From the NCBI RefSeq assembly GCF_000802965.1, contig NZ_JSAK01000006.1:97713-161712 (forward strand): a stretch of 64,000 nucleotides of DNA. The letters are read 5' to 3'. The notes under the pieces were generated by a model. That model was given only the letters and a program-made list of their open reading frames with translations, was not told where the DNA came from and ran no database searches. Both the position numbers and the translations under genes were made by a program. Source of the DNA: Pseudomonas fluorescens (lineage in GTDB: Bacteria > Pseudomonadota > Gammaproteobacteria > Pseudomonadales > Pseudomonadaceae). Of the stretch, positions 56,416 through 64,000 are shown in pieces. Each line of letters opens with the position of its first letter. The stretch's first letter is position 1.

Positions 56416-57682
56416 CGTCGAGCTCCTTCGGTGCAGGCGATTCGCGCCGGTCCAGGTACGGTTCCCAATCGAGCATCTCCACGTCCGACAGGCTGAGCGG
56501 CCGCGTCGCGAAGAACATGACCGCACGCAGACCGTCGCTGAAATAATGGGCGCCGCTGAACGTCGTTCGCGATTGTGCCTGGGACGCGGGACCGACGCCG
56601 GTGACGAAACCGAGCTTGTCCAGACCGGCCGAATACATCATGTCCTGGATCAGTAAATTTCTCGCCTCATCGACGTCTTCATGCAAGACGAGATTTTCCG
56701 AATCGCGCGGTGCAAAGCGTCCGCCGATCGGTCTTGCGACCTGCGCGAGATAAACGGATTGACCGTCGAAGCGTATTGGCGTGACCCAAAGACGCACCCA
56801 AGTCGCCGGCGCTCCGGCTTGCGATTGCTTGCGAACCACGGCATCGGGCATGCGGCCAAACACACGTTCCGCCGCATCCGCGGGATGCGCGGCACGCCGG
56901 TAGCCGCGACGCACAAAGGCGGTGGCGATATCGGCGAACTCGCCAACGAGAATCACATTGAACGGATCGCCGTTCGCCCTGCCGTTCGCGTCAGTGGCGC
57001 AACAGGGAAGGCGCTCCAACGCGGAACGCAACGCGGCCAGATCGTCATAGTCCTTGATCTCGGAACCGTGATGCTGGAACAAGCCTTCGGCAAACCATTT
57101 TTCCCCGGCATCGTCCGGCACCCGCAAGAAGAGAGAGAACGGGACAAGCGACTTTCTCTGCAGCAAATCGATATTCAGCAGCCGCGTAGCGCGCTCCGGG
57201 TTGATGAACAGCACGCCCGCTTTCGTTTCGCCTGGCAGGACGGGATTCTTGAACCCCAGTTGGTCCAAGTGTGCATTGATGCGCGCGTTCGCTGCCGGGG
57301 TGAATGTCCCGTGCACGGACCAGGCGACTTCGAGTGGCGAGAAATAGTCGGGATCGGTTCCCGGCTGCAGCAACAAGAGCGGATCGGCAGTCTGGTTCTG
57401 GACTTCGACCCACACGGGCTGCACGCGCGTCTTGTCCAACTCCACCCCCAGCATGCGCTGCCTGTCTTCGGCACTGAGCACGGCGGCGCTGACGCGTATC
57501 TCGTTCCTGGTGGCCGTCTGCGCACGTTCACGCAATCCGGAGGTATTGAAATCGGCAGGCGCCTGCCAGGTCGAACAAGCAACGGCGAGCGCAAGAATCG
57601 CTGCACAACTCAGGGTGCGCAAGCAGCGCATTGCACATCGCAGAGTACCCCTGGCGCGCGGCGCCGACGGCAAACGGCTCAT
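56402..57682 (-). CDS. LssY_C-domain lipoprotein, second copy
   Basis: A 426-aa protein with a lipobox-type signal (ALAVAC, Cys36; 39-residue leader) and a long LssY C-terminal-type domain (LERLPCCATDANGRANGDPF, VRLWVTPIRFDG, EDVDEARNLLIQDMMYS). It is a clear paralogue of the next gene (shared LPCC, NGDP, DVDEAR..L.QDM.YS). ATGA overlap with that gene. Function of LssY_C is unknown; an envelope location is expected. Confidence 0.83.
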   Translation of the reverse strand: MSRLPSAPRARGTLRCAMRCLRTLSCAAILALAVACSTWQAPADFNTSGLRERAQTATRNEIRVSAAVLSAEDRQRMLGVELDKTRVQPVWVEVQNQTADPLLLLQPGTDPDYFSPLEVAWSVHGTFTPAANARINAHLDQLGFKNPVLPGETKAGVLFINPERATRLLNIDLLQRKSLVPFSLFLRVPDDAGEKWFAEGLFQHHGSEIKDYDDLAALRSALERLPCCATDANGRANGDPFNVILVGEFADIATAFVRRGYRRAAHPADAAERVFGRMPDAVVRKQSQAGAPATWVRLWVTPIRFDGQSVYLAQVARPIGGRFAPRDSENLVLHEDVDEARNLLIQDMMYSAGLDKLGFVTGVGPASQAQSRTTFSGAHYFSDGLRAVMFFATRPLSLSDVEMLDWEPYLDRRESPAPKELDDARK

Positions 57683-58971
57683 GGCTTGACCCGTCCCGCG
57701 GATTGTCCGCCATTCTCGTAGATTCCCTTCGATAGAAAGAATTCGATTTCCGCCAGGGAGGTGTGCGTGTGATCGAATACCAGGACACAGCGCAGCCCAT
57801 CGGTGTAGTAAGGATCGGTCGTCAGGTTCTCGCGCGGTGCGCTCTTGGGCGCGGCCCCCACACCCTTCACAAATCCGAACTTGGCCAGCGTTACCGAATA
57901 CGCCATATCCTGTGTCAGCGCACTCCGTGCTTCGTCAACATCAGGGTCGATCTTGTGCGTTGTCAGCGTCGGAGAATGCACGGTCATCCGGCTGCCGATG
58001 TCACGGCTGATCTGACCGACCCACACCTGCTTGCCGTGATATTGCATCGGACTCAGCCACAACCTCAGGTGATTGCGCTGGTGGACGTTGTCGCGCGCCT
58101 TTTGCAGGGCAAGGTCCTGGGCTCGCCCGAACAGATAGAGATCGCTCACCGGCGCATAGGGATAGCGCTCGCCGGCAAGCGCCGAATTAACCATTTTCAT
58201 GATCGACCCCGACCACTTTTCCTCGGTTCCACGCCAGCCACGACGCGCGAACGCGGGAAAGGCATCATCGAGGCCGCCGACGACCACCAGGTTCAGCGGA
58301 TCGCCGTTCGTGGAACCCTCCTCATTGGTAACGCAGCACGGCAGCGCCTCCAGCGCCGCCTGGAAACTGGCGTCATCCGTGTAGTTCACAATGTCTTCAG
58401 GCGGATAGATGCCCCGCCTGAACACTTCGCTGATGTGGTAATCGGTGCGCAGGCCCGGCACGATGGCCAGGACAGAGAAATGCCTCGCCCGCCCGTCCGC
58501 CACCAGATCGAGGTTAACGAACTTGAAGCCCTCGTCGAGATGGGTCAACACGAAGCCCGAGGTGGTCGCGCCAGGTGCGACAGGGTTGCGCAAGGCCAGC
58601 CGACGAAAGTGCCGGTCCAGCGCCGTCCGGTCGTCCTGCGGGATGCCCGGGAAAAATGCTTCGGCCGCCTCGGATGCAGGGAAAAAATTTGGATCGAGGC
58701 CCGGCGAAAGCAGATAGTAGGCGCGGTCTTCCCGATTTTTGACTTCGATCCAGACTGGCTGTATCGATGTATTCGCCAGAGGCACGCCGTAGACCGCCTC
58801 GCTTTCCGCGGCCGACAATACGGCGGTCGACACGCTCAAGCCGCCATCGTGGCGTGTTACGGCGCGGCTCTTATAGTCAAGGCTCGTCGTTGGCGGAGGC
58901 TGGGAGGCGCAGCCGGCGAACGCGGCTGAGATGGCCGTTGCTGCGAGAACGTGTCTCACCATGCGATGCAT
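57679..58971 (-). CDS. LssY_C-domain lipoprotein, first copy
   Basis: A 430-aa protein with an N-terminal signal and lipobox FAGC (Cys21). Same domain as the following gene: ALEALPCCVTNEEGSTNGDP, LRLWLSPMQYHG, PDVDEARSALTQDMAYS. It is the first gene of the trio; upstream is a 609-base gene-poor region that should hold its promoter. No phosphatase (PAP2) or DedA domain is fused, unlike LssY itself. Confidence 0.84.
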   Translation of the reverse strand: MHRMVRHVLAATAISAAFAGCASQPPPTTSLDYKSRAVTRHDGGLSVSTAVLSAAESEAVYGVPLANTSIQPVWIEVKNREDRAYYLLSPGLDPNFFPASEAAEAFFPGIPQDDRTALDRHFRRLALRNPVAPGATTSGFVLTHLDEGFKFVNLDLVADGRARHFSVLAIVPGLRTDYHISEVFRRGIYPPEDIVNYTDDASFQAALEALPCCVTNEEGSTNGDPLNLVVVGGLDDAFPAFARRGWRGTEEKWSGSIMKMVNSALAGERYPYAPVSDLYLFGRAQDLALQKARDNVHQRNHLRLWLSPMQYHGKQVWVGQISRDIGSRMTVHSPTLTTHKIDPDVDEARSALTQDMAYSVTLAKFGFVKGVGAAPKSAPRENLTTDPYYTDGLRCVLVFDHTHTSLAEIEFFLSKGIYENGGQSAGRVKP

Positions 58972-59580
58972 CGCGTAACCTCATCAACTGAGCTTTACCA
59001 ATCTTCGCTGTCCTGCCTGTGTCATCAGTGGCTACTACGAACATTAGTTTCGACATCGCAGCTTTTCATTATTAATCGCCCCTGGAATTGCGCCGGCTTT
59101 TAGGTGTGAGTCATGCCGTCATCGCAGAATAGTCGAACTATCGATAGCAGTAGTGCTCGATGCCTTTGCGCTTCAATAACTCGACATTGAGTTCAGCCCG
59201 TCTCGGAAATGTCAGTTGTGTGAAACCGTCATAGAGCTGTCAGAACCGAGACTGCAATCGAACATATGCGATTCCGATGGGCGATTCCTGGTGCGTTGCG
59301 CCGGGAGCCACCTATGCTTAAGACAAGAACATCGACATCAACATCAACATCAGTGGGCCGATGGTCAGGGCGGCTGGCGAAAAAACGCCTTGACCCGACG
59401 ACTTGCTCACCCGGCAGACGCTGGATGAATCGCATAACTATATGAACAGCAAGGCTAAAGGCGTGCTGCGTCAGAACTTTTTTACTCAACGCCGAAGTTT
59501 CCGTTGTCCTCTGCCCTGCTACGCTTTTTAATCCTTACAATGTAATCAGACGACCATTCCGAATACACTTTGGTGGGTTC
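58972..59580. other. 609-base gene-poor region
   Basis: Contains a short ACATCA micro-repeat (about 59329-59352) and AT-rich patches near 59060-59090 and 59520-59570. Open frames here are short and unconvincing. No REP, IS or tRNA is seen. It should hold promoters for the LssY_C trio (minus) and the gene at 59581 (plus). Confidence 0.6.
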
Positions 59581-60051
59581 GTGAGGACAAGGCTTTTGAA
59601 AGGCACACTGAAAGGCACACTGATTGGAGCCACGGTAGCCATCGCGACACTCTGCGTTGTGATGTACGGGTTTAATACTTGGAAGGTTGCTCAAAGCCAG
59701 CGGCAGGAAGCGTTATGCGCGGTAGCGCAGCAGCACATGAAAACCGTGGAAGCACAGGCCCGGGCCATGGCCGCAGGGCTGTCGGTCGAGGGGTACGCCA
59801 AGGCGGAAGAGGCTGAGGTTGGCAAGCTCGTCAGTGCCCTGGATACCGCCAAGAACGAAAAAGAGGTGGACGCGGTTATCGAGGAACACGCAGCCTCCGT
59901 CGAGGCGCAGGTCGCGGCTACGGACGCGGAGGTGAAGTCCCGTGGCGAACAGCCATTCCTCGGCCAGCAGCGAAAAGAACAGCGCATCACCACCGACGTC
60001 AAACAGGAGATCCAGCGCGCCGAGAAGGCTGTAGCGACGGAATGTGATTAA
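59581..60051 (+). CDS. Hypothetical membrane-anchored coiled-coil protein
   Basis: A 156-aa protein: N-terminal KGTLKGTLIG repeat, a membrane helix (about residues 13-31, LIGATVAIATLCVVMYGF) and a long charged helix (about 35-150). GTG 59581 with GGTGG just upstream; TTG 59596 is an alternative. No family recognised. Confidence 0.68.
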   Translation: MRTRLLKGTLKGTLIGATVAIATLCVVMYGFNTWKVAQSQRQEALCAVAQQHMKTVEAQARAMAAGLSVEGYAKAEEAEVGKLVSALDTAKNEKEVDAVIEEHAASVEAQVAATDAEVKSRGEQPFLGQQRKEQRITTDVKQEIQRAEKAVATECD

Positions 60052-60071
60052 CGCAGCGCGCCGCATTCAAC

Positions 60072-61121
60072 TCAGGATTTCATTTCCGCCACCAGCAAAT
60101 TCACCAACGCCGCCGCCGGCATTTCCCGTGCCAACGGTGCGCCCTGCCCGGCCCATTGCACTGCGAACTCGGTGTTGGCCTTGGCGGCGGCCGCAGCGTT
60201 GAGTGCTTTGTTGGCGTCGTAGGCAATTGGATAGTCCGGCAGCTCCGTAGTATTCGCCGGCAGCGAGGTGAAATTGCGATTGACCATGCCCCGGGCCGGA
60301 CGCCCGGAAATCAGGCTGGTGACTTTTGTCTGGTGGGCACGCGGGCCTTTCAGGGCTTCACGATAGGCCGCGTTGGCGGAGGATTCGGGGCATAGGATAA
60401 ACGCCGTGCCCAGCTGCGCGGCACTGGCACCCAGTTGGATCACAGCATTTATGCCGGCGCCGTCCATGATGCCGCCCGCCGCGATAACCGGTAGCCGGCA
60501 CGCGTCGGCCAGCACACGTACCAGGGCGAACGTGCCCATCTCACTGTCCTGCTGTGGATCGAAAATCCCACGATGTCCCCCGGCCTCAAAACCTTGCGCC
60601 ACCAGCGCATGCACACCGGCGTGTTCGGCCAGTTGTGCTTCGGCCAGACTGGTCACGGAGCACAGCAGGACGATGCCGGCTTGCTTGAGCGCATCGACGG
60701 CCGGTTGCGGCGGCAAACCAAAATGGAAACTGACCACCGCCGGTTTTTCTTCCAGCAGCATTTGCAGCATGTCCGCGTCTTCGACGAACGAGGTGTAAAT
60801 CTCACGCAGCGACGTCGGCGCAGCGGCGTCGAATTCGGCAAAAAATGGCGCAAGAACATTCAGCCACCGCGACTCGCGCGCGCGGTCTTGCACCGCAGGT
60901 GCGTGACAGAACAGGTTCACATTGAACGGTTTGTCCGTCAGCGCAGCGGTTTCCCGCAGCATGCTCCGTGCCTGCTCGACCGTGCTCGCGCCGATCCCGA
61001 TGGAACCCAGCCCGCCAGCATTGGACACCGCAGCCGCCAGTTTGGGCGTGGAGACGCCCACCATCGGTGACTGGATGATCGGCAGTTCGATGTTCAACAG
61101 GGATAACAGTGGAGTGGACAT
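60072..61121 (-). CDS. Nitronate monooxygenase
   Basis: A 349-aa FMN TIM barrel of the NMO/2-nitropropane dioxygenase family: [40 protein letters not shown] and [20 protein letters not shown]. Oxidises alkyl nitronates, for example propionate 3-nitronate. CAGGTG RBS. Followed downstream on the other strand by a hypothetical. Confidence 0.92.
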   Translation of the reverse strand: MSTPLLSLLNIELPIIQSPMVGVSTPKLAAAVSNAGGLGSIGIGASTVEQARSMLRETAALTDKPFNVNLFCHAPAVQDRARESRWLNVLAPFFAEFDAAAPTSLREIYTSFVEDADMLQMLLEEKPAVVSFHFGLPPQPAVDALKQAGIVLLCSVTSLAEAQLAEHAGVHALVAQGFEAGGHRGIFDPQQDSEMGTFALVRVLADACRLPVIAAGGIMDGAGINAVIQLGASAAQLGTAFILCPESSANAAYREALKGPRAHQTKVTSLISGRPARGMVNRNFTSLPANTTELPDYPIAYDANKALNAAAAAKANTEFAVQWAGQGAPLAREMPAAALVNLLVAEMKS

Positions 61122-61155
61122 GGCAGCACCTGAATGTAATGAGTGAACGAAAAAA

Positions 61156-61545
61156 CTAAAGCTCCCCGGTCAGGAACTGCGCCCGACCACCGCCGAACGA
61201 CCAGTCTGCGTCGGAGTTTTCCACCAGCGAAACAATCAGGTCATCGGGCGACAGGTCACAGTCGACTTGCAGTTGCTCGGCCAGCAAGCGGTAAAACGCG
61301 ATTTTCTGCTCCTGCGGACGCGGTCGCGAGATCACTGTCAGCAACACCACATTAGCCGAGCGGGTGTAACCCAACCCCGTGTCATGCAGCACCAGTTCCC
61401 CCGGTCGATGTTGCGTGACGCTTTGGTAGCGATCACTGACGGGTACGTCAAATGCCTGGACCATGGCCTGATGCGCCCCATCGAGCAGGGTTCGCAGTTG
61501 TTCATCGTTGCGGCCCTGGATGATGTCGAACTTGAGCAATGGCAT
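61156..61545 (-). CDS. Tautomerase/MIF-family protein
   Basis: A 129-aa protein starting MPLLKFDII; Pro1 would be the catalytic base after Met removal. Long form with the second half [20 protein letters not shown]. Lies 34 nt upstream of the nitronate monooxygenase gene on the same strand, so the two are probably co-transcribed. Confidence 0.87.
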   Translation of the reverse strand: MPLLKFDIIQGRNDEQLRTLLDGAHQAMVQAFDVPVSDRYQSVTQHRPGELVLHDTGLGYTRSANVVLLTVISRPRPQEQKIAFYRLLAEQLQVDCDLSPDDLIVSLVENSDADWSFGGGRAQFLTGEL

Positions 61546-61654
61546 AGCGATTCACCCTGGCGATAAAAATTGGGAGCGAGGAGTTCGCCCCCTGGGAAAA
61601 TGGCTGGCGTGCAAGCCCGCGCCTACACCCCCACCAACCCGAAAACATCAATGC

Positions 61655-63172
61655 TTACTTGGAGGTCGGCATGGCGAACTCGGCGCCTTTGGCAATGCTG
61701 TTCGGCCAGCGTTGCATGATCGACTTCTGCTTGGTGTAGAAGCGCACGCCCTCTTCGCCGTAGGCATGCATGTCGCCGAACAGGGAACGCTTCCAGCCAC
61801 CGAAACCGTGCCACGCCATCGGCACCGGAATCGGCACGTTGATACCGACCATGCCGACCTGAATACGGCTGGCGAATTCACGGGCAATGTGGCCGTCGCG
61901 GGTGTAGCACGCGGTGCCGTTGCCGAACTCGTGGGAGTTGACCAGATCAACCGCCTCGGCAAAATCTTTCACGCGCATGCACGCCAGCACCGGGCCGAAT
62001 ATTTCTTCTTTATAGATTTTCATTTCAGGGGTGACATGGTCGAACACCGTGCCGCCGAGCCAGAAACCTTCGGCACAATTGACGCCGGCCTGCGAGCCGT
62101 CAAAGCCGCGGCCGTCGACCAGCATTTCGGCGCCTTCGGCAATACCCTGCTCGATGTAGCCGGTGATGCGCTGCAAGGCGGCTGACGAAACAATCGGGCC
62201 CATTTCAGCCGCCAGGTTCATCCCTTCCAGGATTTTCAGCGTCCGGGTGCGCTCCACCAGTTTCGGCATGACTTTGTCCGCGACATCCCCGACGAACACC
62301 GCCACCGAAATCGCCATACAGCGCTCGCCGGCAGAACCGAAAGCCGCGCCGATCAAGGCATCGACAACCTGGTCGATATCGGCGTCAGGCATCACCACCA
62401 TGTGGTTCTTTGCCCCGCCCAACGCTTGCACACGCTTGCCGTGACGGGCGCCAGTTTCGTAGATGTAGTTGGCAATCGGCGTCGAGCCGACAAAGCTCAC
62501 GGCTTTGACTTCCGGGTGATCGAGCAGCGCATCCACGGCTTCTTTATCGCCTTGCACCACGTTGAACACGCCGTCCGGCAGCCCTGCCTCCTTGAACAGT
62601 TCAGCGATCAGCAGCGACGGCGACGGATCGATCGGGCTCGGCTTGAGCACAAAGGTATTACCGCAAGCGATGGCCACCGGGAACATCCACATCGGCACCA
62701 TCACCGGGAAGTTGAACGGGGTGATGCCGGCCACCACACCCAAGGCCTGACGCATGGTCCAGTTGTCGATATTGGTCGAGACCTGTTCGGTGTAGTCACC
62801 CTTGAGCAACTGCGGGATGCCGCAGGCGAATTCGACCACTTCGATTCCGCGCGTCACTTCGCCCTGGGCATCGGTGAACACCTTGCCGTGCTCGCGGGTG
62901 ATCATCTGCGCCAGGGTGTCACGGTGCTCGTTGAGCAGCGCCAGAAACTTGAACATGATGCGGGCGCGGCGCAGTGGCGGCGTGGCCGACCAGGCCGGGA
63001 AAGCAGCGGCGGCCGACTGCACGGCGGCGTCGACCTCAGAGACATTGGCCAAGGCCACGTTGCCGATCACCGAACCGGTGGCAGGGTTGGTGACGTTCTG
63101 CGCGCGACCGGAGTTGCCCGGCGTTGCGCGGCCGTGAATGTAGTGTGCGATCTCTGCTGGCTGGTTGCTCAT
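61655..63172 (-). CDS. mmsA: Methylmalonate-semialdehyde dehydrogenase (CoA-acylating)
   Basis: A 505-aa ALDH. Catalytic Cys in [11 protein letters not shown]; the usual Glu is Ala in [10 protein letters not shown], as in CoA-acylating MMSDH. Converts methylmalonate or malonate semialdehyde to propionyl- or acetyl-CoA in valine and beta-alanine breakdown. CAGGAG RBS. No mmsB adjacent on this side; the regulator is probably beyond the right edge or elsewhere. Confidence 0.95.
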   Translation of the reverse strand: MSNQPAEIAHYIHGRATPGNSGRAQNVTNPATGSVIGNVALANVSEVDAAVQSAAAAFPAWSATPPLRRARIMFKFLALLNEHRDTLAQMITREHGKVFTDAQGEVTRGIEVVEFACGIPQLLKGDYTEQVSTNIDNWTMRQALGVVAGITPFNFPVMVPMWMFPVAIACGNTFVLKPSPIDPSPSLLIAELFKEAGLPDGVFNVVQGDKEAVDALLDHPEVKAVSFVGSTPIANYIYETGARHGKRVQALGGAKNHMVVMPDADIDQVVDALIGAAFGSAGERCMAISVAVFVGDVADKVMPKLVERTRTLKILEGMNLAAEMGPIVSSAALQRITGYIEQGIAEGAEMLVDGRGFDGSQAGVNCAEGFWLGGTVFDHVTPEMKIYKEEIFGPVLACMRVKDFAEAVDLVNSHEFGNGTACYTRDGHIAREFASRIQVGMVGINVPIPVPMAWHGFGGWKRSLFGDMHAYGEEGVRFYTKQKSIMQRWPNSIAKGAEFAMPTSK

Positions 63173-63272
63173 GGCGGATGTCTCCTGGTGGTGGATCTCT
63201 TGTTGTTGTCAGGAAAAATGCCAGGCGGGTGTTCAGCGTCTCTGGCAGAGCCAAAGTAGGTCAGCGGTAGAA

Positions 63273-63303
63273 TCATGTAAAATGATGATTAGTGATTACA
63301 TGA
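63273..63303 (-). promoter_or_regulatory. Candidate operator upstream of mmsA
   Basis: TCATGTAA (63273-63280) and TTACATGA (63296-63303) form an 8-bp inverted repeat about 100 nt upstream of mmsA. Confidence 0.5.
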
Positions 63304-63419
63304 ATCAGAATTGGTGAATGTATCCCATGAGAAGGGTCATCTGGCGTCGAATGATTGAGTGGATAGCTTCAGAAAGGGAGTGACGGTTGCGATGCGATCA
63401 CTTCGAATCAGGTCGGCTG

Positions 63420-63665
63420 TCAGGCCGCCTCGCTTTTGCTTTGCTTTTGATCTTCTTGCCCCATCGAGAGGCCGAGCGCAGGTTCTGCGCAGTGGGCAAC
63501 CCGGCAAGGATGCCGGGTTAGCCGCCCCCGGCCATGGATGGCCGATGGCGGCGGGCCCACGGAGCAGGACCGGAGCGAGGGCATGCCGAGCATTAGCGAG
63601 GCACCGAACGACAGGGGCAAAGCCCTTGGTTACTTGGGGCTTTTCCAAGTGACCCGCCGTAAGGG
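63420..63665. repeat. Long structured intergenic repeat
   Basis: Contains hairpins AACCCGGCA...TGCCGGGTT, GGCCATGGATGGCC and CCGCCGTAAGGGCGG. I recall similar elements recurring in Pseudomonas genomes, often misannotated as short ORFs. There is only one copy in this window. Confidence 0.5.
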
Positions 63666-63727
63666 CGGAACCTTTAGTGGCCGTTACCGCAGGAATGGAT
63701 ATGTATTCCGTCAGAATCATCCAGGTC

Positions 63728-63960
63728 GCTGTCAGGCCGCCATCGCTGGCAAGCCAGCTCCCACAGGAATCGAGTACGACCGCAATACAGGTTGGCTGTC
63801 AGGCCGCCATCGCTGGCAAGCCAGCTCCTACAGGAATCGAGTACGACCGCAATACAGGTTGGCTGTCAGGCCGCCATCGCTGGCAAGCCAGCTCCCACAG
63901 GAATCGAGTACGACCGCAATACAGGTTGGTTGTCAGACCGCCATCGCTGGCAAGCCAGCA
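63728..63960. repeat. Tandem REP array, 67-bp unit, about 3.5 copies
   Basis: Units start at 63728, 63795, 63862 and 63929. Each has one REP arm (ATCGCTGGCAAGCCAGCTCC) and the linker GAATCGAGTACGACCGCAAT. All arms point the same way. The fourth copy is cut short at 63960. Confidence 0.95.
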
Positions 63961-64000
63961 TGTATGTTTAGACTTGAAGGGGTGGGTGGGACTAAAGCCT

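Larger units (their letters stand above)
63173..64000. other. 828-base terminal region upstream of mmsA
   Basis: Holds the mmsA upstream region with a dyad at 63273-63303, a conserved Pseudomonas-type intergenic repeat (63420-63665) and a 67-bp tandem REP array (63728-63960). No convincing gene is seen. Confidence 0.75.

Noticed and set aside
59216..59489. Small ORFs in the 609-base gap
   Set aside because: No RBS or domain; the apparent Asp/Val run is caused by an ACATCA micro-repeat.
63337..63720. Short open frames over the structured repeat near the right edge
   Set aside because: No RBS, odd composition, and they coincide with hairpin-rich repeat DNA.
63728..63960. CRISPR-like regular repeats
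   Set aside because: The whole 67-bp unit is repeated, including the would-be spacer, and it carries a known REP arm; no cas genes. The same applies to the 108-bp array at 17942.

Overview
The window reads as chromosomal DNA of a fluorescens-group Pseudomonas. Support comes from the GC-rich codon use, many Pseudomonas-type REP palindromes (TGTAGGAGC..., GTGGGAGCTGGC..., GTGGCGAGGGAGC...), a LexA2-ImuA-ImuB-DnaE2 mutagenesis cassette with a GTAC-N4-GTAC operator, and mmsA, TorF-type porin and CioAB-like oxidase genes of Pseudomonas character. The species call is inference; no 16S or other marker is present.

Layout, left to right. 1-2.4 kb: 5' part of a large dermonecrotic-toxin-like (DUF6543-type) gene running off the left edge. 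2.5-12.1 kb: mostly core or housekeeping genes (sohB, a histidine phosphatase, an SCP2 protein, a Tat-exported amidohydrolase, a LysR regulator, a fatty-acid-hydroxylase/SRPBCC fusion coupled to an SMP-30-like beta-propeller, and four small stress-type proteins). 12.5-17.9 kb: an overlapping six-gene RsbR-RsbS-RsbT stressosome module that ends in a kinase/phosphatase fusion, a histidine kinase and a hybrid kinase instead of a sigma factor. 18-23 kb: UvrA2 and a second hybrid kinase. 23.4-29.2 kb: dnaE2-imuB-imuA-lexA2. 29.3-32.9 kb: a LysR regulator divergent from a second YtcJ-like amidohydrolase and a TorF porin.

33.0-40.5 kb holds what I consider the most promising undescribed system. It is an eight-gene minus-strand operon: GntR/UTRA regulator, AprA-like flavoprotein, AprB-like 2x[4Fe-4S] ferredoxin, nitrate/sulfonate/taurine-type ABC importer (binding protein, permease, ATPase), HEAT-repeat protein and DUF971 protein. 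An 18-bp perfect palindrome lies just upstream. 40.7-46.8 kb: DyP peroxidase, a GapN-like dehydrogenase lacking the usual catalytic Glu, FUSC, EamA, Lrp/AsnC and BI-1 family genes.

46.9-60.1 kb is an accessory stretch beginning at tRNA-Ser(UGA). It has a DUF1206 membrane protein, small orphans, an HhH protein, then a tightly packed minus-strand operon (CinA, membrane protein, DUF421, CioA/CioB-like oxidase, PoxB-like TPP enzyme). A translationally coupled trio of two LssY_C-type lipoproteins and a lipoprotein-like alpha/beta hydrolase follows. 60-64 kb returns to metabolism (nitronate monooxygenase, tautomerase, mmsA) and ends in repeat DNA with a 67-bp tandem array.

Repeats are unusually informative here: at least eleven REP-type sites, two tandem REP arrays (108 bp and 67 bp periods), three genes whose stop codon is the TAG inside a REP arm, and a duplicated dnaE2 3' end flanking a REP.
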